This document shows positions 22,054-33,701 of a stretch of DNA of 64,000 nucleotides, piece by piece. The notes beneath the pieces are model-generated. The model ran no database searches, was not told where the DNA came from, and was given only the letters and a program-made list of their open reading frames with translations. Positions within the stretch are counted from its first letter, which is position 1; every line of letters begins with the position of its first letter. The DNA comes from Conchocele bisecta. Its lineage: Eukaryota > Mollusca > Bivalvia > Lucinida > Thyasiridae. The translations under genes were made by a program, and so were the position numbers. The stretch spans positions 114,302,067 to 114,366,066 of the forward strand of contig CM055265.1 in NCBI GenBank assembly GCA_029237695.1, in the 5' to 3' direction.

Positions 22054-22447
22054 TAGTTAGTACATGCATACTGTGACCGTTCTTATCACTCTTTAAAATT
22101 AAAGAAAGTGATATCTTTTCATTCAGTCATCTGAATACATGCGTTAAATAATCAATATCTGCAAAAATGATTTAATAAAGCATCTACATGTATTACACTA
22201 TACCGATTCAGTATAGGCAGTTAGTTGCGAACAGTAACTCTTGAATCTACTCTAGTATTGTTCGGGCAGAGTTACTGCTACGGACGGTACGGGAGCAGAT
22301 TGCATGAGTTACTGTTCACACTGCGAGTGGGCATGTACCTTTAAGCAGGATCTACACGGTCAGCAATTCTATCAAATGTCTGTATCTACAGCGCGTAAGA
22401 ATACATTTAATATGTCTATAAAAAGGATTTCGTCTACTGACGGTCTA
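22054..22447. other. Intron, no feature recognised
   Basis: No ORF or repeat beyond a short GTGGGCATGTACCTTTAA shared with 38247-38264. Confidence 0.4.
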
Positions 22448-22626
22448 GATATGTGGCTGTGACTGACGAAATGGGGCTTATGGTGAGCAGTGTAGATCCA
22501 GTGACATTGTGACCAGTGTAGATCCAGATCAGACTGTGCATTCGCACAGTCTGATCAGGATCTGCATTGTTCACCATTCCATCAATGAAAACAACCGCCC
22601 TGATTCTTACAAGCAATATAGATTGT
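22448..22626 (+). mobile_element. MITE-B left half, split by the Academ element
   Basis: Starts ATATGTGGCTGTGACTGACG, passes the hairpin GATCAGACTGTGCATTCGCA, and ends at CAAGCAATATAGATTGT. The family sequence resumes with TGTTATCAGGCTACAGG at 29714. Confidence 0.88.
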
Positions 22627-23048
22627 TAGTCCAGGAAATCCGTGAAACAATTGTGCACCGAGAGGTAAAGTTTTGAAACTTGGCATGTTGTTTCTTCATG
22701 CAATTCTAAACAAAAATGGATGTAGGGACATTTCGAAATCTTCCTCAATTCAAAATGGCCGCCAAAATTTAAAATGACCCCCATTTGTTTTCAATTACTT
22801 CTTTATCGGCTTTAAAATGATATATAAATTAATACAATGAATGTAAATAGTTAGTGTGTTGGATGATCCAAAGAGTCAGATGTAATTCAAACTTTTATGA
22901 ATTCAAAATGGCCGCCAAAATTCAAAATGGCCGCCAAAAAAGCATCTTTCTCAGCCTTAAAATGATAGAAAAATGAGCAAATTATATAAAAATACTTGGT
23001 GTGATGGACTACACATGAACACAGAAATATCATGGATGTAGTTAAACC
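22627..23048. repeat. Academ-like left TIR
   Basis: About 422 bp, aligning by eye to the inverse of 29261-29713 with small indels. Contains three AAAATGGCCGCCAAAA motifs (about 22754, 22906, 22926), candidates for transposase binding. Confidence 0.88.
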
Positions 23049-24060
23049 TTTGTTATTGTATGTTTGCAGGTACTAATAGAAGTAGAAGTAGAATACACTA
23101 GTTCTAACATTAAAAATACAATTTTAGATATAAATTGTAATATTCATGGATGAGAGCGATGCTGAGAAAACAAGTCTGAAATACCTCTGAAAAGACTGAA
23201 AACTCCTAACCCCCCTTGCAAAAGTATCAAATTTGGACAGATCTGACTGAACCTGTAACATTTAGAAAATTCACTTTACAAGAGAAAAGTCTGTAATCAG
23301 CCAAAAATCTGAGAATTCTCATCCCTGAATATTCCATACTTTGTTTACCCATAATTACATGGTGGTGCCGAAAAGTAAGCGCGGGATTTCATAAATAGCA
23401 ACAACAACAACAAAGACAACAACAACAACAAAAGTTTGTTGCGCGCCATTTTCGAAATGGGAAAAAACATTTATCTATTTGCCACATTCTCAAGCATATG
23501 AGGTAAGTTTTAACATGTTCTATGTGAAATAACATTGACAGATCAGTTACATCTCAAATATATAGTCTTCCATGAACCTCACTTTTGTTATTTAGTAATG
23601 AAAACATGTATGTCATTAGTTTTCGCTGTTTGAATGTAATGACCTTTTTAGAGGGACGTTTTAAAATGTTAAAATTTTTGTGGTAAAGGGCTGGGGGAAA
23701 TTGAAATGGCTCTGCCCCTGGGGAACCTCTGACCAATTTTTGTTTAGATGTGAACTTAGATTATTTTGGCCCATTTTCAACCCCAATAAAAGTGGGTGAG
23801 GTATTTATGTAGTCCTACTTCCGCTCACACCCATTAATCTGGAATGTATCACTATGATTAACAGTATAATAATTTTGTATTTCTATATGATATAAATTGG
23901 CTTGCATTTTGCATTATTCAGGCATCTCAGTACAACCTACACCCCATATGTTCCCATATATTTGACCCACCCTTTGATCTCCATTCATATATTTCCAGAG
24001 TTGGAACATGGCGTCAAGAGATTGACTGAAAGCGGTACATAGTTTGCTGGCGGTGTTAAC
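23049..24060 (+). other. Element 5' leader region
   Basis: Between the TIR and the start codon. Holds a CAA trinucleotide run (about 23398-23431) and GCGCGCCATTTTCGAAATGG. The promoter probably lies here, but no TATA box or initiator can be singled out. Confidence 0.4.
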
Positions 24061-27000
24061 ATGGCAAGTAAAACACATACACTGGTGGAGGGTAATGCAC
24101 AGCATGTTAGTATACCCAAACAGCGAACAGACTGGACCCTGTGTATTCTTTGCCAGGAGAACAAGGCCGAACCACTACAATGCCCAGCTGAAAGTACACG
24201 TAGTGACATCGGGGCCGGTTACACGACCATGGGCGAACACCTATTAAGGTTTGCGGAATTGGATGGCTTGCCATTCGACATACAACGGCTGGATGACGGG
24301 TGTGGAATAGTAGAAACTTTAACAAACCATAAAGCTAAATGGCATAGCTTGTGTCGTCTGAACTATAATAAAACACAATTAAATCGCGCAATAAAGCGAA
24401 ATTCATCATCTGACACAATTATGGAAGACGAGATTCCAAAGAAGTTTACTCGTCAGTCTATAAAGTTAGTGAACCCATTTGACAAAGTTTGCCTCCTCTG
24501 TGGTATAGTCGGCTCGAAGTCTAATATACTACATAGGACTGAAAAGCTCCCTGTAGGTGACCGTGTATGGAACTGTGCCATGAAACTCCAGGACGAGGAA
24601 CTTATAGCTAAAATGAGTGCTGGCGATTGCGTGTCTAATGAAGTAAAGTATCACCTTCCATGTTTAACAGCTCTGTATAAGAGGGCAGAAGGTTGTGAAC
24701 GCAATTCAAAAGAAGCCAACAATGACAGCATACTTCATGGAATTGCACTGGCTGATTTAGTGGACTATATAGAGAATGAACAATCGTGTGACGACATTGC
24801 ACCAGTATTTAAACTATGTGATCTGGCTAAGCTGTATACACAATCACTTGAAAGCATTGGCTTAACTCTGCCTGCAAGGGTACACACAACAAGACTAAAG
24901 GAACGATTATTGCACCACGTACCCGACTTGCAAGCTCACAAGCATGGCAGGGAAATTCTATTAGCATTTAACACAGACATTGGACTCGCGATACATAAAG
25001 CATGTGACAATCCTGATGTCGATGGTGTATATCTCACTAAAGTGGCTCAAATTGTTCGGAAGGAGATGCTGAAGTCCAAGTCGTGTTTCGATGGTTCCTT
25101 CGACGCAGGATGCCAACACGCTTCAGTTTCACCATCACTACTGTCGTTAGTAAGAATGGTACTAGACGGATCCAGTACAAATCCTGAAATTTCAGATAAG
25201 GAAAGTGTGCCACAGGCTGCACTAAGTATATCTCAATTACTCCTGTTTAACAGTCACCATAGGCGACGTCCTGGCTCTACTAGTGTTGCGCACACATTAG
25301 ATCGCGAAACACCACTCCCAATCTATCTGGGTGTCATGCTTCATTCTAAAACAAGAAAGAAGGAACTCGTAGATACATTGTTTGAGTTAGGACTATCGGT
25401 TTCATATTCCAGAGTCCTTGACAAGAGAAGGTAATCGCGTGTGCAACCAGTTTACAGCTGAGAAGGCTGTGTGTCCAATGAAATTGAGGCAGACTCTCGT
25501 GACAGGAGGAGCAGTTGACAATATTGGTCATGATCCCAGTAGTGTAACATCACATGACAGTTTCCACGGAACAAGCATATCACTCACACAACAACCAACC
25601 TTACACAGTGAAGGTGAACAACGAGAACCATCTGAATTCGTACCCAGTCAGAGTACCATATTACGATCGCTTCCAGAGTCCTACACCCTTGTTCCGCCAT
25701 TGACTCTGAAACACAAGGAGCCACCAGTTCCACACACTGTGGACAGGTCCAGCCGGAGGTATCTGATTCGCAGATACATGACGCCGCTGTACAAACGGAG
25801 AAAGGGTGAGTAATTACAAGGTGATAAACAGCTAAACAATGTATGGGTCATCACGACTAATAATGTCACAAAATGGCTGATGGGTTGATCAATACACATT
25901 GGCGTACATGTATTGTTGATTTCTGGCACTTCGCTCAGGTGGGTATGAAAGATCTACACATCCAATACAAATGTTTTCGGTTTTGAACCACTGACTGAAA
26001 AGTGTCAGTGGTTAAAGAGATCGTCCCAATATCTGTCTAAAGTCATGCATCAAGTGTTAATGTCAACGACTTTTCGGGCGAGTATCTGCCATTCTCTGAT
26101 GGTTAGTTTTTCCAGAGCTATCCATTAAATAAATATATCGAGCCTATTTTACATGTTTTAGGTATGTATACAGTTGGTTCTACTCGTATGTGCTGATATT
26201 CGTACTATCCAATATTAAAATCAGAAAAAATAGTCACACACAGTATAGATACTGATGAGATGGTTCATTACGAGCCAGCTCATCTGTACCAACACTGTTT
26301 TCAAACATGGCTATTACATGTAGGTGTGTGATGTTGACATTGTTTATATAATAATTGTTGAAGGTGGTTGGCACACGTACGCGACACGCTGGACGAAGAC
26401 GTAGCTGAATCTGGGGAAGCGCACATTTCATGGGCAGCATATCATGCCAGCAAACAAGCCGATCATGAATTTTCATCAGGAATATCAACACTTCTTCCAC
26501 CACTCTTCCCTGACGATTCAAAGACTGCAGCAATGATTAGTCATTCGTTAAGTATTGTGCATGATGCAGTAAACAAACTGAATCCCGGCCAGGTCCCGTT
26601 TGTTACAATGGACCAGCCATTGTATGCAATTGGTAAAAAGCTTCAATGGGATTGTCCGGAAATTCACGGAGAAGGTAAATGTGTCATTCTACTGGGAGGG
26701 CTCCACATCGAAATGGCCGTCTTGAAATGTGTGGGTGACTGGTTAGATGAATCTGGATGGACAAACGCTTTGGTGCAGGCCAAAATAACATCGCAAGGCA
26801 AAGCGGACTCCTTCCTCAAGGCGTCACATGTCACAAGAACTCGCCATGCACATCAGGTCACAGTCAGTTGTTTATACATTCTTCTTGTCAATGCATACAC
26901 TAAGTACACGGAACAGCAGGAGCAGGATGTACTATCCTTGGATGATTGGTTAGCAATGAGAATTCAGCAGAGCCCAACAGTACAGTTTTGGCACATTACA

Positions 27001-28877
27001 CTGAACCTTGAATTGTTGTTGTTGGTATATGTAAGGTCGATCAGAGAAGCCAACTTCCAGCTATATATAGATACATTGACACGATTACCCCTTGGGTGTT
27101 TGCGCTTGATCACACACACTATGCTCGTTGGCTCACTGTACATATCCGGGACATGATGTCACTACGTGAAGCACACCCCAGTCTGTATGCCAAGTTCATG
27201 AAGGGACACTTTGTGTTTCATAAAACAACCAGGAAGTTCTCTGCCATGGCTTTAGACCAAGCCCATGAACAAAACAATGCGTTAGTGAAAGGCGACGGTG
27301 GAGCTGTTGGGCTAACTGAAAACCCATCAGCATTGAGAAGATGGATGGTTGCTGGTCCTGAAATGGCTCGACTAGTAACAGAGTTTGAGAACGCGGCGAG
27401 TATAGGGCAGGAAACACAGTATTCACTCCATCATGAACAGACAAAGAGTGTTCAGTCCACGTTCAAGAAAGAGGTGAAACAGCTCGTGACAGTGTTTGAA
27501 GAGATGGGAAATCCATTTCTTGAACAATCAGCAGATATAATTGTGCTAGACAGTAAGGAGATAGCAGACCCAGCAGTTGTAAAAACAGTTAGAGAAGTTG
27601 AAGATATTGTTACATCGCAGTACAACGCGTTTCTGCAAGACAGGCTAGTGGACAAGAAACAGACCATCTATGATACCATCAAGAAAAACAAACTGCCATT
27701 GCTCCACTGCCCACCTGCGAGAGGAAAATCAAAGTCACAATTGCAAGTTCAGTCACTGAAAAACGATTGTTCTCTGTTCTCCAGAGTATATGTATCGTGT
27801 CAGACTCGTGGCGGGAATCTTGACCACTTCTTCGAATGTGAAAATCAAGTGGCCCCTCCATCATTATCACATCTAGGGACATTACAGCCAGGAAACAAGG
27901 CGACACTCCTGCCAATTCTGGAAGGTGTAGTACCAGAGCAGACACAAATTCCAAAGGATATACAGCTACCAGGTGGTAAGCAACTCTATCTGACTCGTGT
28001 AAATGTCGTCCTCGCCAATCCTGATGCTGACGTATCACACCTGGAACCGTGTAGCCATGAAGAAGGTGATACCAGGGTGTTCGTTCATGTCGTAGACGCT
28101 TCTCGTACAGGGCACAGTAAGGTAGTTATCCGTACTGTAGACACAGATGTTCTTGTCCTGGCAGTATCACTTGTAGATAACATTCCGGATCTCTCAGAAC
28201 TGTGGATAGCATTTGGAACTGGACACTCATATCGCCATATACCAGTTCACACCATTGCGCAGATGTTAGGAGTTGAAAAGGCAGCGGCGTTGCCTTTCTT
28301 TCATGCTTTCACTGGCTGTGACACTGTTTCCGCCTTCTACAGCCACTCTAAGGTCACAGCCTGGAAGGCATGGCAGTCATACCCTAGTGTAACACCGACA
28401 TGTATTGCCCTTTCCAGTTCACCTCAACAGCCCTCCGAAACTCACATTTAATCACTCTAGCGATATACCGTCATCCTGTATGATAGAACCAGCAGTCAAG
28501 TCAGTGTCAATGCTTGTCTAAAGCATCTATTTACGAAGAAGGGTCGCCCAATTGCGAATATCCCCCCAACGCGAGATGCACTTGTCCAGCATTCCAAGTG
28601 TGCTGCCTTCCAAGCAGGTCACGTCTGGGGACAGTCTGTTGTAAAGGAACCAGAAAGTATGAATCCATGTGATTGGGGCTGGACAAAAGACAGCTCAAAC
28701 ACAACATGGCTACCTAAGTGGACGATCCTCCCAGCAGCGACAAAGGCGTGTAGAGAACTCATTCAATGCCAGTGTAAATCTGGTTGTAGGAGAAGTCGTG
28801 GATGTTCGTGTGCTAAGGTTCAACTGAAGTGCACTGCCCTGTGTCACTGCACTGGTGAATGTATACAGGATATATAG
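24061..28877 (+). pseudogene. Academ-like transposase with XPG-like nuclease and CXC tail
   Basis: Two exons (24061-25809, 26364-28877), about 1,420 codons. In order: two zinc-finger-like units, each Cx2C with Hx2C (C28/C31-H95/C98 and C144/C147-H198/C201). Then a conserved VDNI...SFHGTSI block (25517-25585). The transposase-like core follows, with VTMDQPLY, GGLHIEM, FALDHTHYARW, DQAHEQNNALVKG and GLTENP. Next is an XPG/PIN-like segment with SHEEGDTRVFVH, RTVDTDVLVLA and FHAFTGCDT. It ends in a nine-cysteine CXC segment (CQCKSGC to CTGEC). The acidic residues in MDQ, DQAHEQ, EEGD, DTD and GCD are the likely catalytic ones, by family analogy. Lesions: a frameshift near 25420, a one-base loss near 27083, and stops at 28449-28451 (TAA) and 28458-28460 (TAG). 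Sequencing error cannot be excluded for the frameshifts, but the paired stops suggest genuine decay. Confidence 0.85.
25810..26363 (+). other. Intron in the transposase gene
   Basis: 554 bp, donor GA|GTAATT and acceptor GTTGAAG|GTGG. Joining completes a Glu codon and gives RRKGE-WLAHV in frame. An alternative donor four bases earlier (GTGAGT) breaks the frame. The intron contains a fragment of the TTAACCC MITE hairpin (26236-26312). Confidence 0.75.
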
Positions 28878-29260
28878 ATATGCTGGTATTAACAACTTAT
28901 GGCACATATTTGTGATTGTCTACATAGTAATGTGCAAGTTTAATTTAGACTGAAACTGGAAAATGATAGCGAGAATATAGTGTCGATTTGCCAAATGGCA
29001 TACACTTGTATGTTCGTTGTCCACAAATGAGTGTAGATGGTATCATTTTGTGTGTCCTTTCTTGGTTTGAATACTCCGGAAATCCAACACTACTTGTGAC
29101 TGTCATAATACAAATCATAACGACGCCTCACTTACTTCCAAATATGTGAAATGGGGACCAAAAAATCATTTTGAAATACATTTCCAATCTGTTACAAACA
29201 AAAAGTGTATTATTTTGGCGGCCATTTTGCATTTCCGACGCCATTTTGAATTTCAAACTG
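28878..29260 (+). other. Element 3' region
   Basis: Between the CXC stop and the right TIR. GGCGGCCATTTTGCATTT-type motifs continue inward to about 29213, without a counterpart on the left. No clear AATAAA was found. Confidence 0.4.
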
Positions 29261-29713
29261 TTCTAATTACATCCGTGATAATTATGTGTCTATGGATAGT
29301 CCATTATACCAATTATTTTTATATAATTTGTGCATTTTTTTAAATCATATTGAAGCTGAAAAAACTGACTTTTCTGATATTTTGACGGGCATTTTGAATT
29401 TTGGCGGCCATTTTGAATTTAAAAAACCTTTAATTACATCCACAATTAATCTGACTCTTTGGACCATCCAACACACTAACTACTTCCATTCATTTTATTC
29501 ATTTATATATCATTTTAAAGCCGATAAGGAAGTCATTGAACAAAATTGGCGGCCATTTATAATTTTGGCGGCCATTTTGAATTGAGGAAAATTTCGAAAT
29601 GTCCCTACATCCATTTTATTCTAGAATTGCATGAAGAAACAACATGCCAAATTTCAAAACTTTACCTCTCGGTGCACAATTCTTACATAAAATGTCACGG
29701 ATTTCCTGGACTA
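29261..29713. repeat. Academ-like right TIR
   Basis: About 453 bp, the inverse of 22627-23048. Holds GGCGGCCATTTTGAATT motifs near 29402 and 29567 and variants near 29383 and 29547. The tip GGACTA is followed by the TGT duplication. Confidence 0.88.
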
Positions 29714-29802
29714 TGTTATCAGGCTACAGGAGTGTGATATTTGATCAGGAGCTACACTGGTCACACATCCAATAAGCCCCATTTCTCCATTCACAGCCAC
29801 AT
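29714..29802 (+). mobile_element. MITE-B right half, split by the Academ element
   Basis: TGTTATCAGGCTACAGGAGT to the end CCATTTCTCCATTCACAGCC. Continues the copy begun at 22448. Confidence 0.88.
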
Positions 29803-29880
29803 TTTTGTTCATGGAGTCACACAGTTTATTTGTTACATCCTAACGACGTTACGGGTGTACACTGTACCAGATGCAGCTAC

Positions 29881-30174
29881 ACGGTGCATTATCACGTGGT
29901 TATCCCAACAACAACAATGTCTGACAGTGTTGAAAGCGCACCCACCCCGAAGTATATTTAATATTTTCCATAATATGCAACGGATTTTGATGAAATATGG
30001 AGCAAAGTACCGAAACCACAAAATGCAGCTTAACAAGACGCTTTTGATGCCCAATATTTAATCAAAGTCCGTTACATACAAAGGACAATATAACAATACG
30101 TACTTTGAATCGGAAGCGCTTCTGGAAGTTTCAGTAAGTGCTGTTGTTGTTGTAACCACGTGATCATGAACCTT
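29881..30174. mobile_element. MITE with GTGCATNATCACGTG ends, copy 1
   Basis: Left end ACGGTGCATTATCACGTGGT with CAACAACAACAA; right end TTGTTGTTGTAACCACGTGA with TCATGAACCTTG. The second copy at 56781-57138 has the same ends and the interior motif CACAAAATGCAG. Confidence 0.75.
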
Positions 30175-30428
30175 GAGCTATACATAAGATATATATTGTA
30201 ACTTCTGTGTTGGATATTATTATTTAATTTGTATCATTAGTACGACGCAAAGGTGCCCGAATCATCGATGAACTTATCCAAACAGCACAGTCCAGGGTCT
30301 CCCAGTGTGCACAATTTAGGGAGGTTCACTTATACACAGTTTTCACTGGAATGTCGCTCTAATTATAACGTGTGTTCGTGATTGCAAATCACTAAACTTT
30401 AGTACAGAGTGTTTACAAACTTGATTTA
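30175..30428. other. No recognisable feature
   Basis: Nothing recognised. Confidence 0.4.
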
Positions 30429-30497
30429 CAGTGGAACCTCTCTAAACCAGACACCCTGGGTAACTCCCAAGGTGTCTGGCTTAGAGAGGATCCACTG
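30429..30497. mobile_element. CAGTG palindromic element, copy 2
   Basis: 69 bp between TA dinucleotides. It reads CCAGACACC in the left arm and GGTGTCTGG in the right, where other copies have CCGGACACC. The variant base is thus mirrored in both arms. Confidence 0.85.
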
Positions 30498-30540
30498 TAC
30501 TAGGTGTAATTTGAAACCGTTTTACACCGACTTATTGTCT

Positions 30541-31430
30541 CACCCACGATAGTCGGATCATTACCAAACGTCATCAATAGCTTCATCACATTTCTAGCTA
30601 TCCATCCAGTGCGATTCGGGTGATATTGACCTTCACCTTAAGAGACATTAACCTTTGTGTGACGTAAATTTTGGAGGTAGCAAAATTTCCCATATCTCTG
30701 GATCCGTTAGTCGGATCATTACCAAACGTCATCAATAGCTTCATCACATTTCTAGCTATCCATCCAGTGCGATTCGGGTGATATTGACCTTCACCTTAAG
30801 AGATATTAACCTTTGTGTGACGTAAATTTTGGAGGTAGCAACATTTCCCATATCTCTTGATCCATTAGTCGGATCATTTCCATATTTTCATCAATAGGTT
30901 TTGATGGCTATCCACCCACTGTCATTCGGGTGACCTTGACCTTTACCTTGGTGACCCTTATCTTTGTGGTACGTAGATTCCGGACGTAGCCAACTGTCTC
31001 ATGTCTCTTGATCCGTTAGTCGGCGCATTACCAAATGTCATCAATAGCTTTCTGACATTGATGGCTATCCAGCCACTGCAATTAAGGTGATATATAACCT
31101 TGGTAGTCATATCGTTACCAAATTTCATGTATAGCTTCCTCACATTGATAGATATCCATCCAGTGTTATTCTGGTGACATTGACCGTCACCTTGGTGACC
31201 TTGACTTTTGTGTCAATAAGTGTTGATGTACGTCCAAATATTGAATATCTCTTGATCTTAGTCGGATCATTACGAAACTTCACAAATATCTTCCTTCCAC
31301 ACTTTGATGGCTATCCATCCACTGTCAATTGTGTGACCTTGCCAATGATGAAGGGGACCTTCGCATCAATAATTTTGGACTTCCTCATATTGTGACCATG
31401 ACCTTCGTGACCTTGACCTTCGTCTTATAG
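30541..31430 (+). repeat. Degenerate tandem repeat, about 160 bp, five to six units
   Basis: Markers TAGTCGGATCATTACC at about 30548, 30709, 30868, 31018, 31105 and 31261, with GCTATCCATCCAGTG and TGACCTTGACCTT in each. The first two units are nearly identical and later ones are diverged. Confidence 0.85.
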
Positions 31431-32018
31431 TGGGTAAGACACTTCCCGGTGATCGACTTGTGTTTAAGGAGTATGCGTGATTATCTTTGAGTGTCAATCA
31501 CACACAGGTGTCGTGGATTTAATTGCTCATGCACGTTTCAGTAAACGTCGTACGACAAACATTAAAAGGATTTCTATAAATTAGCTTCACCAATTAATGT
31601 GCTACCATTGTCCATATAATACATATTTCATCTGAACAAATTCACCAAATAGTTCCTAAAATCGGCTGGTATGACAACATTGCCGTAAAGTTGCTCTTAC
31701 GAACTTCTTAGCCGTATGAAGCTTAATGAAACAGGCACCTGCATAATTACAATGAAAGTCTTATGCGTAAATGAACGAAGTTTAGTTAAACGGACCCCAC
31801 TGGCAGCATGACAAGGAACTTCTCGTTGTAGGAAGTTTAACGAATACACCAGCCGAATTACAATGAACTTATAATTGAGTCATGCATGTGCGAAGTTTAT
31901 AGAAACGGGCAACTGGAAGAAATACAATGAAGGTCTTAGTCGTACGAAGTCTAGTGAAAAGCGCCCCGCCCCCACCCCACCGGCAGAAATACAATCGGAC
32001 AACATTGATTACGTATAC
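31431..32018. repeat. Decayed GTTTCACTAAAC-type MITE remnants
   Basis: Scattered ends such as GTTTCAGTAAACGTCGTACG (31538), TGAAGCTTAATGAAACAGG (31717) and CGTACGAAGTCTAGTGAAA (31940). No complete copy. Confidence 0.5.
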
Positions 32019-32082
32019 CTGTGCATATGCATCATCGGTTAGTCCCGCTCGTTTCTGCAGCTCCGTCACCATTACGCCAGGA
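32019..32082 (-). CDS. SDR dehydrogenase, internal exon D
   Basis: 64 bp with acceptor TGTTTCAG and donor GTATAC. It encodes (N)PGVMVTELQKRAGLTDDAYA then Q. NPG-x-x-x-T is the loop after strand beta-6 that contacts the cofactor in classical SDRs. The first base completes an Asn codon begun by exon C. The donor falls exactly after AYAQ, continuing as FLERSK in the last exon. Intact. Confidence 0.93.
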
Positions 32083-32188
32083 CTGAAACATGAACATTGT
32101 TCGAATTGGAATAATGTTTTTAAATGTACTTATTAATGCGACTTAAAAAAGGTCAACACAAAGTTAACTTAATTTGAATAGTCGAGGA

Positions 32189-32286
32189 AATAGAGAATAG
32201 TAGGTTAGTGACGTGAGTTGGAAAAAATATCTGCCAGGCCAGATATTTTTCCCATTCACGGCACTAACCTACTATTCTATTTATCC
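32189..32286. mobile_element. TAGTAGGTTAGTG palindrome, clean copy
   Basis: Arms of about 45 bp from AATAGAGAATAGTAGGTTAG to its inverse, meeting at CTGCCAGGCCAG. It is followed by the tail repeat at 32283-32473. Confidence 0.8.
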
Positions 32287-32473
32287 CATCAACACCTACA
32301 AATAGCTTTAAACTGCATACAAATAACCCCAGCCGCATCCTCAAAATCGGAGAATCGACTAGTATGGCAACCGCACATATTCATACTCAGTGATTAGGTC
32401 GTATCGACAGGATATCAAAAATGTTTAACGGCACCGTGTTTCACGACACATACGCATGGTTTTGACGGGATAA
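32283..32473 (+). repeat. Tail repeat, copy 2
   Basis: Matches 15235-15392 (TACAAATAGCTTTAAA, GTGATTAGGTCG, GACAGGATATCAAAAATG, GACGGGATAAA). It has a 30-bp stretch (about 32338-32368) missing there. Confidence 0.75.
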
Positions 32474-32708
32474 ATTATATTTTATCAAGTTCTATTTACG
32501 TTACAAAATTATATTTCGCAACATTTTGGACTTCCTCTAATCATACAAACAACTGGAGGTGATACAAATAAACATGTTGCATTTTACCAAACAGTAAACT
32601 ATTTATAACATATTCCCATATGTTTTATATTTCCTGTTCCTTAATGTTTTACTTTGGAAAATAAACATTTCCTAGTCGTCTCGTTTGTGGTATAGTCAAT
32701 CTCAGGCT

Positions 32709-32950
32709 GGGGCCCGTTTCACTAAACGTTGTACGACTAAAATGTTCGTTAGTGCAAATTTATGATCGTCTGGAAATTTCAATTGATGGATTTACATTTA
32801 TTGAGCATAGGCTGCATATGCAGCTTATGCTCAATAAGTGTAAATCCATCAATTGTTTACAAGAAAACATTGTTAACGTGAAATTTACAAACTATCATAA
32901 TTTTTCACATACGAACATTTTAGTCGTACGGAGTTTAGTGAAACGCCCCC
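32709..32950. mobile_element. GTTTCACTAAAC MITE, full copy
   Basis: Ends GGGGCCCGTTTCACTAAACG / GTTTAGTGAAACGCCCC, centre GCTGCATATGCAGC. Confidence 0.85.
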
Positions 32951-33152
32951 CTGGATCATATCTAAGATTGAATGCAATCAGTTGAATGTCAATATCGCTT
33001 ATAGTTGCCGGTAGTGACTGCAAAAACTCCGGTACCGTGTCATACATAGGATGGTGCGGGAGTTTTGCATAGTTACTGTCCTACTATAACGCATACAATT
33101 ACATACATCTGGATTTGTAAAATATAATAACAGTGTCTTAAAATCATAATAC

Positions 33153-33685
33153 AGTGGAACCTCTCCAAACCGAACACCAAGAAAACACGTCTGATCTTAT
33201 TTTTTGATGAGTTTTTTGGTCATTTACTTTAGGTCATAATGCCTGTTCGTGATCGCATAGCACAGAACTATCACTCATAATGATTACATGCATGCTTTAC
33301 AGTGAAACCTCTCTAAGCCGGACACCCTGGGGACCACCCAGGGTGTCCGATTTAGAGAGGTTTCACTGTACACAAGTGTAGTAATGCATGTAAATGAGAC
33401 CGCATTCATAAGACTCCAGATAGCATTCGATTATGAGGAAGTAATATCTTATTGGCGGGTATACATGTACAGTGAAACATCTTTAAACCGGACACCCTGG
33501 GAGGTCCCCAAGGCGTCCGGATTAGAGAGGTTTCACTGTAAATCAGGCATTTGATCATTCTGAGTCATAGGTGTGTGCTATGCGATCAGGAACGGACATT
33601 ATCACCTGTGATAAATGACCCAGAAACTCATCAAAAATAAGATCGCAGGTGTTTTCATGGTGTTCGGTTTAGAGAGGCTCCACTG
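33153..33685. mobile_element. CAGTG TIR element, 533 bp, with two nested relatives
   Basis: Inverted ends of about 110 bp (CAGTGGAACCTCTCCAAACC and inverse), with TA on each side. The inner parts TTTTGATGAGTTTTTTGGTC and GTGATCGCATAGCACA are also inverted. Two 69-bp relatives sit inside at 33300-33368 and 33470-33538, each with TA flanks. The right end lies 14 bp from the donor of SDR exon C. No transposase. Confidence 0.8.
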
Positions 33686-33701
33686 TAAATTATATACTCA
33701 C

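Larger units (their letters stand above)
22627..29713 (+). mobile_element. Academ-like DNA transposon, 7,087 bp
   Basis: Bounded by long inverted repeats (22627-23048 and 29261-29713) whose outer tips are TAGTCCAGGAAATCCGTGA and its inverse. TGT flanks both ends (22624-22626, 29714-29716), and the surrounding DNA is a MITE-B whose intact sequence AGATTGTTATCAGG has a single TGT at this point. So the ends and the 3-bp duplication are read directly. The element holds one spliced gene on the plus strand encoding zinc fingers, a transposase-like core, an XPG/PIN-like nuclease and a CXC tail. Academ transposons are known for 3-4 bp duplications and an XPG-like nuclease beside the transposase, hence the assignment. 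This copy is inactive as assembled: two frameshifts and two nonsense codons. Confidence 0.82.

Noticed and set aside
18821..28877. The two Academ-like genes as one composite element or an inverted duplication
   Set aside because: The plus-strand element is closed by its own TIRs at 22627 and 29713, and the two proteins are too diverged to be a recent duplication.
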